Assembly: GCA_024235995.1 (NCBI GenBank)
Contig: JACKLI010000001.1
Span: 620,001-684,000, forward strand
DNA length: 64,000 nt
Source of the DNA: Burkholderiaceae bacterium
Lineage (GTDB): Bacteria > Pseudomonadota > Gammaproteobacteria > Burkholderiales > Burkholderiaceae_C
Reading direction: 5' to 3'
In this document: positions 41,397 through 50,508 of the stretch, one piece after another
How positions within the stretch are numbered: the first letter of the stretch is position 1
How the letters are laid out: each line of letters starts with the position of its first letter
The notes under the pieces: model-generated
Seen by the model: the letters and a program-made list of their open reading frames with translations, nothing else
Told to the model about the DNA's origin: nothing
Database searches by the model: none
Made by a program: the position numbers and the translations under genes

Positions 41397-42642
41397 TGGT
41401 GATCTCCTTTATTGAATGAGAAACATCGGTATCCACATTACCGTGCCTGAACGGATCATTCGGCGCGCGTCCAAGGCACCGACCCCATTCCTGATAGAAG
41501 GCGCGGAGGTTGGCATCGTCCTGCGGTTTCAGCCCTTCTTCCCTGGCAAAGAGGCTGTATCGCGATCCACCCTGGACCATGGTCTCCCACTGCGTTTCGA
41601 CGGCGGCGATATCCTCTGGGAGATTGCGACCGGCCGGTCCCCATACCTCATTGTGGTGCTGGATCCGCATTGCGCGGACGTCCGGTGTATCGGACTTGAG
41701 CCCTACGCCGCGCCATTCGACGAGGGTCTTGCCGGGTGCGAGTGGCGTCATTGTGTCTATACGCATCACGGTCGCGCGAATATTGAGCATCACGTCAGGA
41801 AACAGCAGCATGACGACCATGCCGTTCGGCTGCATTCCCGGCAATGCGCCCTCGCTCCGCTCCCCCAGCCCGTAACTGTCGTAGTGAATTACACCCTGCT
41901 GAATGATGTTGTGGGAATTCTGGTAAAGCAACCAATTGCGTTCGTGATAGCTCTTGTGTGCGACGGCGGTGCGCCGGTTCAGCACATGCAGGAATTCATG
42001 ATAGAGCTCGGAGTTGTTGTCTACGAAGAGCTTCCAGTTCGTATTGATGATCGCGCGATGGTAATGGAATACCTCAAGCTCTTCCTGGCCAAGGTGGGTC
42101 TTCATATGGTCCGCCATACCACCCAAGAATTGCTCGAGTGGTGGCACGTCGTCCTTCAGGCAAACGAACACCATGCCGCAGAAGATTTCCGTTCGGACAG
42201 AGCGCAGTCCAACGTCGTCTTTTTTCAGACTGCAGCCGTCATATCCCTTGCTTCGGGTGATGCTTGTGCACTTACCGTCGAGCGCAAACGTCCATAGATG
42301 ATAAAGGCACTGCAGGCCCTTCTTCGCATTTCCACGCTCGTCGCGCACTAGGCGCGCGCCCCGGTGTGGGCAAACGTTAAAGAACGCCATAATCGACCGG
42401 TCCTCGCTGCGCAGGATGACAACCGGTACCCCGGCGATTTCCTTCGCCCGGTAGTCGCCGGGTTCTGGCAGTTCCGATTCGTGACAGACAAGCCGCCACG
42501 TTGCAGCCAGGATTTTCTCTCGCTCTTCCTCGAAAATCACCGGATCCGTATAGATTCGGTTATCTACATAGTGCGTAGACGGAAGCTTAGGGGCAGTAGC
42601 CCAGGGACTGACATGATCCATTGCGTTCTCCACATGATCCAT
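41389..42642 (-). CDS. Rieske ring-hydroxylating oxygenase, alpha subunit (right copy)
   Basis: 417 residues, identical to the left copy, including Glu212 in place of the usual bridging Asp and the duplicated start region. This copy heads the complete operon (alpha, beta, ferredoxin, reductase, iclR). An extra gene dose of the oxygenase with one reductase may alter the component ratio. Confidence 0.92.
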   Translation of the reverse strand: MDHVENAMDHVSPWATAPKLPSTHYVDNRIYTDPVIFEEEREKILAATWRLVCHESELPEPGDYRAKEIAGVPVVILRSEDRSIMAFFNVCPHRGARLVRDERGNAKKGLQCLYHLWTFALDGKCTSITRSKGYDGCSLKKDDVGLRSVRTEIFCGMVFVCLKDDVPPLEQFLGGMADHMKTHLGQEELEVFHYHRAIINTNWKLFVDNNSELYHEFLHVLNRRTAVAHKSYHERNWLLYQNSHNIIQQGVIHYDSYGLGERSEGALPGMQPNGMVVMLLFPDVMLNIRATVMRIDTMTPLAPGKTLVEWRGVGLKSDTPDVRAMRIQHHNEVWGPAGRNLPEDIAAVETQWETMVQGGSRYSLFAREEGLKPQDDANLRAFYQEWGRCLGRAPNDPFRHGNVDTDVSHSIKEITNV

Positions 42643-42668
42643 TGCGTTCTCCGTTTAGGTATAATAAA

Positions 42669-42738
42669 CATCATTTATTTATAATAAATGATGGCATGTG
42701 TACCTCAAGCTGTCAACCACCACACGACGGTTGTGGTG
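42669..42738 (-). promoter_or_regulatory. Promoter-operator region of the dioxygenase operon (right copy)
   Basis: Inverted copy of the block at 32946-33015: AT-rich dyad, TTGACA and the CACCACA dyad. It drives the intact operon. Beyond 42747 the sequence switches to an IS6-type end. Confidence 0.6.
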
Positions 42739-42778
42739 CAAATAGCGGCATCGGTTAGAATCGGTCGATTTGACTGAC

Positions 42779-43042
42779 ATGGCCAAGCGCAAGACCATCG
42801 AAGAGCTGTTCAAGGGCAGACACTTTGAGCGGGAGATCATCATTCTGTGTGTGCGCTGGTACTTGCGCTTCAAGCTTTCATCGCGCGATCTGGTGGAAAT
42901 GATGGCCGAGCGCGGTTTGACTGTCGCGCATACAACCATCCTGCGTTGGGTGCAGCGCTTCGTTCCCGAGTTCGAGAAACGCTGGAACCGGTATGCCACT
43001 GCAGCCGGCTCCGCTTGGCGCGTCGACGAGACATATGTGAAG
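42779..43042 (+). pseudogene. IS6-family transposase, 3' truncated
   Basis: About 88 residues of an IS6-type transposase (KTIEELFKGRHFEREIIILC, the DNA-binding helices, and the first catalytic Asp in RVDETYVK). It is cut at 43042 by the left end of a second, different IS6-family element. Its left terminal repeat lies between 42748 and 42778. Confidence 0.85.
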
Positions 43043-43874
43043 GGCCTTGTCAACTTAACGCCGTATTGGCGAAGTGAGAGCTGGTGAAATGGTGCTCAGA
43101 CTGCGGTAGACGGATTTTGGGTAACGCCAGTGACGAGATGCCAGATAGCGAAGCGTCTGGCGAGTTGATTACGATAGCGCACAGCGCCGAGTTGGTGGCG
43201 CTTGATGGCGAAATGCTGTCGGATCGGTCCGAAGCTGGACAGGAATGTTTGCGTTCGTCCTGGCGAGCGAAAGCCTTTCATGCGCCGTTCGCGTTCGCGT
43301 GTTGGCTGATGACTATTCTCGGCCCGGTTGTTGACCCGGGCTGCAGCTTTGACGAACACATGCTTGACGTCAGCCAGTTCGGGAATCTCGACTTTCGCCG
43401 CCGGATAGCTGCGTAGCTGGTCGGTGACGATCTTACGCGGGCCATTTGGATATTGGGCCAGCAGACGCTGGAAGAAGCGCTTGGCTGCCGCCTTGTCGCG
43501 GCGTTTCTGCAGCAGGATATCGAGCTCAGCACCATGCTGGTCGATGGCGCGCCACAGCAGATAAGGCTCACCGCCGACATTGACGAAGACCTCGTCGAGA
43601 TGCCACGTTGCGCCGGGAGCAGGCCTGGCCTGCTTTACCCGATGGGTAAAGTGCGCGCCGAACTTGTCACACCACCGCCGGATCGTTTCGTAGCTGACGA
43701 CCACGCCGCGCTCGAAGAGCAGCTCTTCGATATCCCTCAAGCTCAACTGAAATCGGAAATACCAGCGCACCGCGCGACTGATGACGGCGTCTGGAAAACG
43801 ATGGCGGTGGTAAAGGGGCTTGGATGTCTGCATCGATCGACTTTACCAGCTTCAATCGTTACCGTGACAATGCC
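43043..43874 (-). mobile_element. Complete IS6-family element (832 bp)
   Basis: Ends GGCCTTGTCA (43043-43052) and, inverted, GGCATTGTCA (43865-43874), followed on the inside by TAACG at the same distance on both sides. It separates a truncated IS6 element on the left from an IS1071 scrap on the right. No 8-bp duplication is visible, so replicon fusion or deletion made these junctions. Confidence 0.75.
43096..43833 (-). CDS. IS6-family DDE transposase
   Basis: 245 residues, full length. The motifs are RHRFPDAVISRAVRWYFRFQ, then LDEVFVNVGG (Asp), VTDQLRSYPAA (Asp) and NNRAENSHQPTRERERRM (Glu). IS6 elements transpose by replicative cointegration and often move adjacent genes. It differs clearly in sequence from the truncated IS6 transposase next to it. 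Confidence 0.9.
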   Translation of the reverse strand: MQTSKPLYHRHRFPDAVISRAVRWYFRFQLSLRDIEELLFERGVVVSYETIRRWCDKFGAHFTHRVKQARPAPGATWHLDEVFVNVGGEPYLLWRAIDQHGAELDILLQKRRDKAAAKRFFQRLLAQYPNGPRKIVTDQLRSYPAAKVEIPELADVKHVFVKAAARVNNRAENSHQPTRERERRMKGFRSPGRTQTFLSSFGPIRQHFAIKRHQLGAVRYRNQLARRFAIWHLVTGVTQNPSTAV

Positions 43875-44019
43875 CCTGGCAGACATCCCCGATCTCATCT
43901 TGCGCCGCTACGCGCGCCGACTTGTCTCCAGGCCGCCCTCAGCCGGAGCCAAGATCAAAGAGCCAGCGCGCACCGTGGAGGTCGCATGCTTTCTTCGGTA
44001 TTGCCTGTTCACCACCACA
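43875..44019 (+). pseudogene. 145-bp fragment of IS1071 tnpA
   Basis: Reads LADIPDLILRRYARRLVS on the plus strand and corresponds to 26566-26710 in inverted orientation. It is bounded by the IS6 element and by IS21 copy C. It shows that IS1071 sequence once lay on both sides of the catabolic region, in opposite orientations. Confidence 0.93.
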
Positions 44020-44125
44020 TGTTGATTCATTTCCAAAGCTGGGCCATTTCGGGACGCATTCACGTTGAAATTTGAGCCACGTTGCCGCTCTATCCTGCTG
44101 AATTTTTCAGCACGGGGGAGCAGGA

Positions 44126-45661
44126 GTGATCAACGTGAGCACATTGAGCAAGTTACGCCGCCTCGTGCTGAGGCAGGACGTGTCGGTGCGCGAGGCCAGC
44201 CGGCGCCTGGGCATCTCGCGCAACACAGCCACCAAGTGGCTCAAAGACGGGCAGATGGCCGAACCCCGATACCCGCAGCGGGTGTCGGGCCCCAGCATCC
44301 TGGATCCGTACAAGGAGCAGTTGAGCCAATGGCTCAAGGCCGATAGCCATCGCAGCAAACGCGATCGACGCGGGATCAAGGCCATGTTTGAGGCGCTGCG
44401 CGCGCAGGGCTACAGCGGCAGCCGAGGGCCGGTCTACGCCTTTGCCCAGCGCTGGCAGCAAGAGCAAGGCAACGCTGCGCGTGGTGCGGGGTTCGTGCCG
44501 CTGAGCTTCGAGTTGGGCGAGGCGTTCCAGTTCGACTGGAGCTGCGAGTACCTGTTCATCGGCGGGCTGCGCCGCCGCCTGGAAGTGGCACACACCAAGC
44601 TGGCGGCCAGTCGCGCCTTCTGCCTGGTGGCGTACTACAGCCAAGCGCACGAGATGCTGTTCGATGCGCACGCACGGGCGTTCGCCCTCTTCGGTGGCGT
44701 GCCCCGGCGGGGCATCTACGACAACATGAAGACCGCTGTGGACAAGGTCGGCCATGGCAAACAGCGCAGCGTCAATGCACGCTTCGAGGCGATGACCGGG
44801 CACTACCTGTTCGAGCCGGAGTTCTGCAACCGGGCCGCCGGCTGGGAGAAGGGGGTCGTGGAGAAGAACGTTCAGGATCGGCGCAAGGACATCTGGCGTG
44901 AGGCCAGCGAGCGGCGCTGGGGGACGCTTGGTGAACTCAACGACTGGTTGCAGCAGGCCTGCGTGAAGGCCTGGGCTGAGATGAGTCACCCGGAATGGAC
45001 TCAGCTCACGGTGGCCGATGTCTGGCAGGACGAACGTGCTCGTCTCATGCCCAACCCCCGTGCGTTTGATGGCTACGTGGAGCAGCCGGTACGGGTCTCT
45101 GCGACCGCACTGATCCACTTCCAGCGCAACCGCTACAGCGTGCCGTGTGAATGGATTCATGCGGTGGTCAGTCTGCGGGCCTACGCGGATGGCCTGCTGG
45201 TGGTCGGGCCCGATGGGCGACAGGTGCGCCTGGCGCGCAGCTTCGAACGTGATCAGACGCTCTACGACTGGATGCATTACATCGCGCTCATCGAGCGAAA
45301 GCCCGGCGCGCTGCGCAACGGCGCGCCCTTCAAGACCATGCCCGAGCCACTGCAGGAAATGCAGCGCCAGTTGCTGCGCCACAGCGGTGGCGACAGGGTG
45401 ATGGCGCAGGTGCTCATGGGGGTGAGCCTGCATGGACTGGAGGCCGTGGTGGTGGCGGTAGAGCTGGCGCTGCAGTCCGGGCGGGTGAGTGCCGAGCACG
45501 TGCTCAACGTGCTCTCGCGTCTGAAGGAGCAGCGCGTGCCCGAGCCACCGGTGGCCACGATGCTCAAGCTCAACACGCCGCCACTGGCCAACCTGCAGCG
45601 CTACGACGCACTGCGCAACGTCCAGCCTCATGAGGCATCACCGGAGTCCGACCATGCATGA
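44126..45661 (+). CDS. istA: IstA, IS21 transposase (copy C)
   Basis: 511 residues, identical in translation to copies A and B, with a GTG start and intact DDE residues. Confidence 0.95.
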   Translation: MINVSTLSKLRRLVLRQDVSVREASRRLGISRNTATKWLKDGQMAEPRYPQRVSGPSILDPYKEQLSQWLKADSHRSKRDRRGIKAMFEALRAQGYSGSRGPVYAFAQRWQQEQGNAARGAGFVPLSFELGEAFQFDWSCEYLFIGGLRRRLEVAHTKLAASRAFCLVAYYSQAHEMLFDAHARAFALFGGVPRRGIYDNMKTAVDKVGHGKQRSVNARFEAMTGHYLFEPEFCNRAAGWEKGVVEKNVQDRRKDIWREASERRWGTLGELNDWLQQACVKAWAEMSHPEWTQLTVADVWQDERARLMPNPRAFDGYVEQPVRVSATALIHFQRNRYSVPCEWIHAVVSLRAYADGLLVVGPDGRQVRLARSFERDQTLYDWMHYIALIERKPGALRNGAPFKTMPEPLQEMQRQLLRHSGGDRVMAQVLMGVSLHGLEAVVVAVELALQSGRVSAEHVLNVLSRLKEQRVPEPPVATMLKLNTPPLANLQRYDALRNVQPHEASPESDHA

Positions 45662-46469
45662 CGTCATTGATGCCCTCAAAGCGCTGGGCCTGCACGGCAT
45701 GGCCAGTGCCTGGCCGGAGGTACTGGGCACCGCCCGCATGAAGTCGCTGGATCATGAGGCCGTGCTGCACCAGCTCATCAAGGCCGAGACCGCTCAGCGT
45801 GAGGTGCGTTCCATGGCTTACCAGATGCGCGTGGCGCGCTTCCCTTCGCACCGTGACCTCGCCGGCTTTGACTTCGCCCACGCGCAGCTCGACGAAGCAC
45901 TGGTGCGCCAGTTGCACACCCTTCGCTTCGTGGAGTCGGCGCACAACGTGGTGCTGGTTGGTGGCCCCGGCACGGGTAAAACCCACCTGGCCACGAGCCT
46001 GGGGATCGAGGCCATTCGCATGCATGGCAAGCGGGTGCGCTTCTTCTCAACGGTGGAGCTGGTCAACGCCCTGGAGCTGGAGAAGGCGCAGAACAAGGCC
46101 GGGCAAATGGCGCACCGCCTGATGTACGTCGATCTGGTGATCCTGGATGAACTGGGCTACCTGCCATTCACGCAGTCGGGCGGCGCGATGCTGTTCCACC
46201 TGCTCTCCAAACTCTATGAGCGAACGAGCGTGGTGATCACCACCAACCTCACCTTCTCGGAGTGGAGCAGCGTCTTTGGAGACGCCAAGATGACCACGGC
46301 CTTGCTTGACCGGCTCACGCACCATTGCCACATCGTCGAGACGGGCAACGAGAGCTGGCGATTCAAGCACTCCAGTGCCGCTGGCGCGGCTCCCCCAAAG
46401 CAACGCCCAAAGAGCCAGAAAGGAGATCGAAAAACAGCAGACCCGATAGACTTATCCACAACCGAATAG
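45654..46469 (+). CDS. istB: IstB, IS21 helper ATPase (copy C)
   Basis: 271 residues, identical to the other copies, with intact Walker motifs. Confidence 0.95.
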   Translation: MHDVIDALKALGLHGMASAWPEVLGTARMKSLDHEAVLHQLIKAETAQREVRSMAYQMRVARFPSHRDLAGFDFAHAQLDEALVRQLHTLRFVESAHNVVLVGGPGTGKTHLATSLGIEAIRMHGKRVRFFSTVELVNALELEKAQNKAGQMAHRLMYVDLVILDELGYLPFTQSGGAMLFHLLSKLYERTSVVITTNLTFSEWSSVFGDAKMTTALLDRLTHHCHIVETGNESWRFKHSSAAGAAPPKQRPKSQKGDRKTADPIDLSTTE

Positions 46470-46541
46470 TCAAAGAATCCATCAACCCAGTGGCTCAATA
46501 TTCAACGTGATCACTGGCTCAGTTGTGCTGATGAATCAACA

Positions 46542-46833
46542 GTCGGCGTCGCCCAGGGCCAGCAGCACGCCGCGCAGGATGGTGCGCCGCCTACGCCGCA
46601 TGGCACGCACCCCGTTGCAGCGGCACACAGGCGCAGTCGTTGCCTTGAATGGTCTCGGTGGCGATGGCGTGGCGCATGCGGCCTCACTTTAAACCAGCCC
46701 GAAGGGGCGATCGGGGCCGATCCTTTTCGGATCCTGATGACGTAAGCCTTGGTAAAGGCCGCCACGATGCGGCCGCGAGCCGTCAAGATCGCGGCACCCG
46801 TGACGGGCGCGGGCTAACGATGGAGGCGTGGGT
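46542..46833. other. Junction between IS21 copy C and the chromosome-like region
   Basis: No intact gene. On the minus strand a frame starting at 46601 reads MRRRRRTILRGVLLALGDAD and runs into the IS end. It may be the 5' tip of a gene with a signal sequence that was cut by the element. The promoter of the lipoprotein gene at 46834 should also lie here. Confidence 0.4.
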
Positions 46834-47931
46834 ATGCGTGCAATCGAGCCGTTGCGTGGCGGGTGTCGCTGGGGTGTCGTGCTGGCCGTCGCGGGCCTGA
46901 TCGGCCTGTCGGCTTGTGGTGGTGGCGGCGGCGCGGACGTGCCCAGCACGCCGACACCACCCGTGCCGCCCACGGCACCGCCGACGACACCCCCGACAGG
47001 CGGCGCAAGCTACGGCAATCTGCAGGCCGCATCGCTGGGCCAGGGCGCCAGCCTGAATGGGGCGCTGCCGTTTCCGGCCGACAACGCCTGGAACACGGAT
47101 GTCTCGGCGGCGCCGGTCGACCCCAACTCGGACGCGCTGATCGCCAGCATCGGGCTCACGCGCGGGCTGCATCCGGACTTCGGCTCGGGGCTGTGGGACG
47201 GCGCGCCCATCGGCATTCCCTACGTGGTGGTGGGCGCCGGCCAGCCCAGGGTCAAGGTCACCTTCACCGACTACGGCGACGAGAGCGACCCGGGCCCCTA
47301 CCCGGTGCCGCGCGATGCGCCCATCGAGGGGCAGCGCGCCGACGGCGGCGCTTTCGGTGGCGACCGCCACGTGCTGGTGATCGACCGCGACGCTAATCGG
47401 CTGTACGAGCTGGGCAACGCCTATCCGCAGGCCGATGGCAGCTGGCTGGCCAGTGGCGGCGCGGTGTTTCACCTGGACAGCAACCAGGTGCGCCCGGGCG
47501 GCCAGCCGGGCTGGACCAGCGCCGACGCGGCCGGGCTGCCGATCTTTGCCGGCCTGGCGCGCTACGACGAGGCGACAACGGGGGTGATCCGCCACGCCCT
47601 GCGCTTTACCGTGAGCCGCACGCGCCGAGCCTATGTGCCACCGGCCACGCACTGGGCCTCAAGCGACACCAGCGCCAGCCTGCCGCCCATGGGCATGCGG
47701 GTGCGGCTGAAGGCGGGCTTCGTGATTCCGGCGAACTTCAGCACCGAGTCGCGCGCCATCCTGCAGGCCCTCAAGACCTACGGCATGCTGGTGGCCGACA
47801 ACGGCTCCAGCTGGTACATCAGCGGCGCGCCGGATGAGCGCTGGAACAACGACGCGCTGCTCCGCGAGCTGGGCAGCGCGAAGGGCGCCGACTTCGAGGT
47901 GGTGCGCATGCAGGGCTTGGTGATGCCCTGA
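46834..47931 (+). CDS. Secreted lipoprotein of unknown function
   Basis: 365 residues. A signal peptide ends in a lipobox (LIGLSACGG, Cys near residue 28), followed by a Gly run and a Pro/Thr-rich linker. The mature domain (about 60-365) contains FPADNAWNTDVSAAPVDPNS, HVLVIDRDANRLYELG and RHALRFTVSRTRRAYVPPATH; I recall similar sequences only as hypothetical proteins. The ATG at 46834 has GGAGG at a good distance. It is probably anchored at the outer membrane. Not clearly related to its neighbours. Confidence 0.7.
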   Translation: MRAIEPLRGGCRWGVVLAVAGLIGLSACGGGGGADVPSTPTPPVPPTAPPTTPPTGGASYGNLQAASLGQGASLNGALPFPADNAWNTDVSAAPVDPNSDALIASIGLTRGLHPDFGSGLWDGAPIGIPYVVVGAGQPRVKVTFTDYGDESDPGPYPVPRDAPIEGQRADGGAFGGDRHVLVIDRDANRLYELGNAYPQADGSWLASGGAVFHLDSNQVRPGGQPGWTSADAAGLPIFAGLARYDEATTGVIRHALRFTVSRTRRAYVPPATHWASSDTSASLPPMGMRVRLKAGFVIPANFSTESRAILQALKTYGMLVADNGSSWYISGAPDERWNNDALLRELGSAKGADFEVVRMQGLVMP

Positions 47932-47994
47932 GCAAGCGCTACAGTTGGTGACATGTTGCCAGCCCGTTGACACCGACCGGAAGCGAGCCACCCG

Positions 47995-49524
47995 ATGAAC
48001 ATCACCGACCCCATCGTCCGCCAGTGCGCCTTGCGCCCCGATGCGGTCGCGATCATCGAGAACGGCGACGAGACCACCTACGGCCAGCTGCTGCAGCGCA
48101 TGGCGGCGACGATGGGGCGCCTGCGCGAGGCGGGGGTGCAGCGCCGCCAGCACGTGGCGCTGGACCTGGAATACAGCACCGCCGCCATCGTCGTGCTGCT
48201 GGCCTTGTGGCGCCTGGGCGCGGGGGTGTCGTTCATGCGCAGCACCTGGTCGGGGCACGAGAAAAGCGCCGTGATGACGCGCCACGAGGCGGCGTTCGTG
48301 ATCCACGCCGCCGTGCCGGGCTGGTCCGTGCCCGACCCCAGCTTGCCGGCCTTCACCGGCCTGCTGCTGGGCGACGTGGCCGCCGAGGCCGACGCCGCGC
48401 CAGCCTCGGCGCCGGACCTTGCGGACGCGCCGTACGACGCCAGCGACGACATCTGCCTGATCGACACCACGTCGGGCACCACGGGGCTCAAGAAGAGCGT
48501 CGCCCTGACGCACGCCGAGTTCTTCGTGCGCCTGGGGCTGGACCAGAAGCTGTGGCTGCCGCTGTCGGAGCGCGTCTTCCTGTCCCTGAGCCTGGAAACC
48601 TCGATCGCCAAGACCACCATCGCCCGCCTCCTGGGCACCGGCCGCACGCTGGTGTTCGGCTCGCGCCAGGGCCGCGGCAGCTTCTTCGAGGTCATCGAGC
48701 ACGACCGGCCGACCCGCATCCTGACCAGCACCGGGATGATCCCGCTGCTGATCGAGCATGCCCGGCGCAACCCGGCGCAGGCCCTGCTGCGCGAGCCCAC
48801 CACGGCGCCGATCACCGTCACCGGCAGCGAGCTGCCGCTGGCCCAGCTGCAGTGGATGCTGGCGCAGCTGGGCCCCAATGTCGAAGTCCAGCTGGGCTCG
48901 ACCGAGGCCTCGCAAACCGGCTTCGTCGATGCCCAGACCATCCTGGCGGATCCCAGCATCGGCAGCATCCTGCTGCCCTGGGTGGCCATGGAGGCCCTGG
49001 ACGAGAACGGGCAGGTGCTGCCGGCCGGCCAGGAGGGCGTCCTGCGGGTGCGCTCGCCCTCGATGGCGCGCGGCTACTACCGCGATCCGCAGGCCACGGC
49101 GCAGAGCTTTCGCGGCGGCTGGTTCCATCCGGGTGACATCGGCTCGGTGGATGCCGCCGGCCGCGTGCGCCTGTCCGGCCGCGCCAGCAGCCTGATCAAC
49201 ATGGGGGGCAGCAAGATCAACCCGCTGCTGATCGAGCGGGTGCTCAACGGCCTGCCGGCCGTCCTGGAAAGCGCCGTCGTCACCGCCCGCCGCGACGACA
49301 CGGCCCGGCCCGTGCTGACGGCCGTCGTGGTGCCGCGCGTGCAGGTCGACAAGCAGCAGCTGACGCAGCAGATCCGCCAGGCCTGCGCCGCCGAGCTGGG
49401 TGCGCACTGCGTGCCCGCGGCCGTCGCCTTCGCGGCGGCGCTGCCGCGCAACGCCGGCGGCAAGGTGATGACCGAGGAGCTGGAGCGCCTGGTGGCGGCG
49501 ATGCTCGGGACCCAGCATGCCTGA
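47995..49524 (+). CDS. AMP-forming acyl-CoA synthetase / CoA ligase
   Basis: 509 residues, full length for the ANL superfamily. Core motifs: the phosphate loop DTTSGTTGLKKS (about 161-172), LGSTEASQTG, HPGDIGSVDAAGRVRLSGR with the hinge, and the C-terminal catalytic Lys region LPRNAGGKVMT. It activates a carboxylic acid as its acyl-AMP and then its CoA thioester. The binding-pocket residues do not tell me the substrate. The next gene, a Bug-type receptor, overlaps by eight bases, suggesting uptake and activation of the same acid. Confidence 0.88.
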   Translation: MNITDPIVRQCALRPDAVAIIENGDETTYGQLLQRMAATMGRLREAGVQRRQHVALDLEYSTAAIVVLLALWRLGAGVSFMRSTWSGHEKSAVMTRHEAAFVIHAAVPGWSVPDPSLPAFTGLLLGDVAAEADAAPASAPDLADAPYDASDDICLIDTTSGTTGLKKSVALTHAEFFVRLGLDQKLWLPLSERVFLSLSLETSIAKTTIARLLGTGRTLVFGSRQGRGSFFEVIEHDRPTRILTSTGMIPLLIEHARRNPAQALLREPTTAPITVTGSELPLAQLQWMLAQLGPNVEVQLGSTEASQTGFVDAQTILADPSIGSILLPWVAMEALDENGQVLPAGQEGVLRVRSPSMARGYYRDPQATAQSFRGGWFHPGDIGSVDAAGRVRLSGRASSLINMGGSKINPLLIERVLNGLPAVLESAVVTARRDDTARPVLTAVVVPRVQVDKQQLTQQIRQACAAELGAHCVPAAVAFAAALPRNAGGKVMTEELERLVAAMLGTQHA

Positions 49525-50482
49525 GGCCCTGCGCCACTCGCGCCGTCCCAGGCGCCGGGTGCTGCTGGGCGCCGGCCTGGCGGCGCTGCTGCCCGGCGCC
49601 ATGGCGCAGCCGCCGCTGCGCATCGTCGTGCCCTCGCCGCCCGGCGGCCCGCAGGACAAGCTGGCCCGGCTGCTGGCGCGCCAGCTGTCGGTGATGCGAA
49701 ACGAACCGGTGCTGGTGGACAACCGCCCGGGCGCGGACTCGGCCATCGCGACCGAGCAGGTCATCGGCGCCCAGCCGCCCGAGCGGAGCCTGCTGATCAC
49801 GTCCACGGTGCTGGCGCTGGGCGCCGTGCAGGGCAAATTCCACTTCGATCCGTTCACCGACCTCAAGCCCGTCATCCAGGCCGCGGACATGGACCTCATG
49901 CTGGTGGCGCGGGCCGACCTGCCGGTGGCCCGCCCCGCCGATCTGATCGCCTACATGAAGGCCGGCCACACCGCGAGCTGCGGCGCCGGGATCGGGCAGA
50001 TGTTCCTGGCCTGCCTGCAGCTGCGCGAGCAGCTGGGCCCCGGCCTGACCGCGGTTTCGTTCAACGGCATCGCCAAGTTGGTGACGACCCTGCTGGGCGG
50101 CCACATCGACATCGGCGTGTTACCGAGCAGCGACGCCAGTGGCCACCTGGCCAACGGGCGCCTGCAGGCGCTGGCGATCAGCGGCCACGCCAGCACGGGC
50201 GCCCAGTACGCGCAGCTGCCGCTCATCGACGCCACCTGGCCCGACATCGACCTGAACTCCTACATGGGGCTTTATGCGCCGGCCACGGCCTCGGACGACG
50301 CCGTCGCCCGCTGGAACGCGGACCTGAATGCCGTCCTGCAGCGCGAGGACGTCCGGCGCACGCTGGCGACGTTCGACATGAGCCCCGTCGGCGGCAGCCC
50401 CGAGGTGCTGAAGGCTAGGCTGCGGCAGAATCGGGCCCACTTCCAGCGCCTCAAGCCGCTGCTGGACGCCGAAGGCCGTTGA
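49517..50482 (+). CDS. Bug-family (TctC-like) periplasmic solute-binding protein
   Basis: 321 residues. An arginine-rich signal peptide (RRPRRRVLLGAGLAALLPGAMA, possibly Tat-type) is followed by LRIVVPSPPGGPQDKLARLLA and VLVDNRPGADSAIATE, the standard Bug N-terminal pattern. These proteins are abundant in Burkholderiales and bind carboxylic acids for tripartite tricarboxylate transporters. No membrane components are adjacent, as is usual for orphan Bug genes. Overlap with the CoA ligase gene links the two functionally. Confidence 0.9.
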   Translation: MPEALRHSRRPRRRVLLGAGLAALLPGAMAQPPLRIVVPSPPGGPQDKLARLLARQLSVMRNEPVLVDNRPGADSAIATEQVIGAQPPERSLLITSTVLALGAVQGKFHFDPFTDLKPVIQAADMDLMLVARADLPVARPADLIAYMKAGHTASCGAGIGQMFLACLQLREQLGPGLTAVSFNGIAKLVTTLLGGHIDIGVLPSSDASGHLANGRLQALAISGHASTGAQYAQLPLIDATWPDIDLNSYMGLYAPATASDDAVARWNADLNAVLQREDVRRTLATFDMSPVGGSPEVLKARLRQNRAHFQRLKPLLDAEGR

Positions 50483-50508
50483 GCCCGCCACCCCACCTCG
50501 CACGCACC

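Larger units (their letters stand above)
40558..42747 (-). repeat. Outer part of the dioxygenase inverted repeat, right arm
   Basis: 2,190 bp complementary to 32937-35126: ferredoxin, beta, alpha and promoter. The match ends at 42747, exactly opposite the end of IS21 copy A. Confidence 0.95.
44020..46541 (+). mobile_element. IS21-family element, copy C (2,522 bp)
   Basis: Same ends and length as A and B. On the left it lies in the IS1071 scrap; on the right it abuts DNA that continues into the chromosome-like region. No target duplication. It is the boundary between the accessory island and the chromosome in this window. Confidence 0.95.

Noticed and set aside
47659..49899. A 746-codon minus-strand frame
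   Set aside because: Antisense to the CoA ligase and Bug receptor genes, with composition typical of GC-rich shadow frames.
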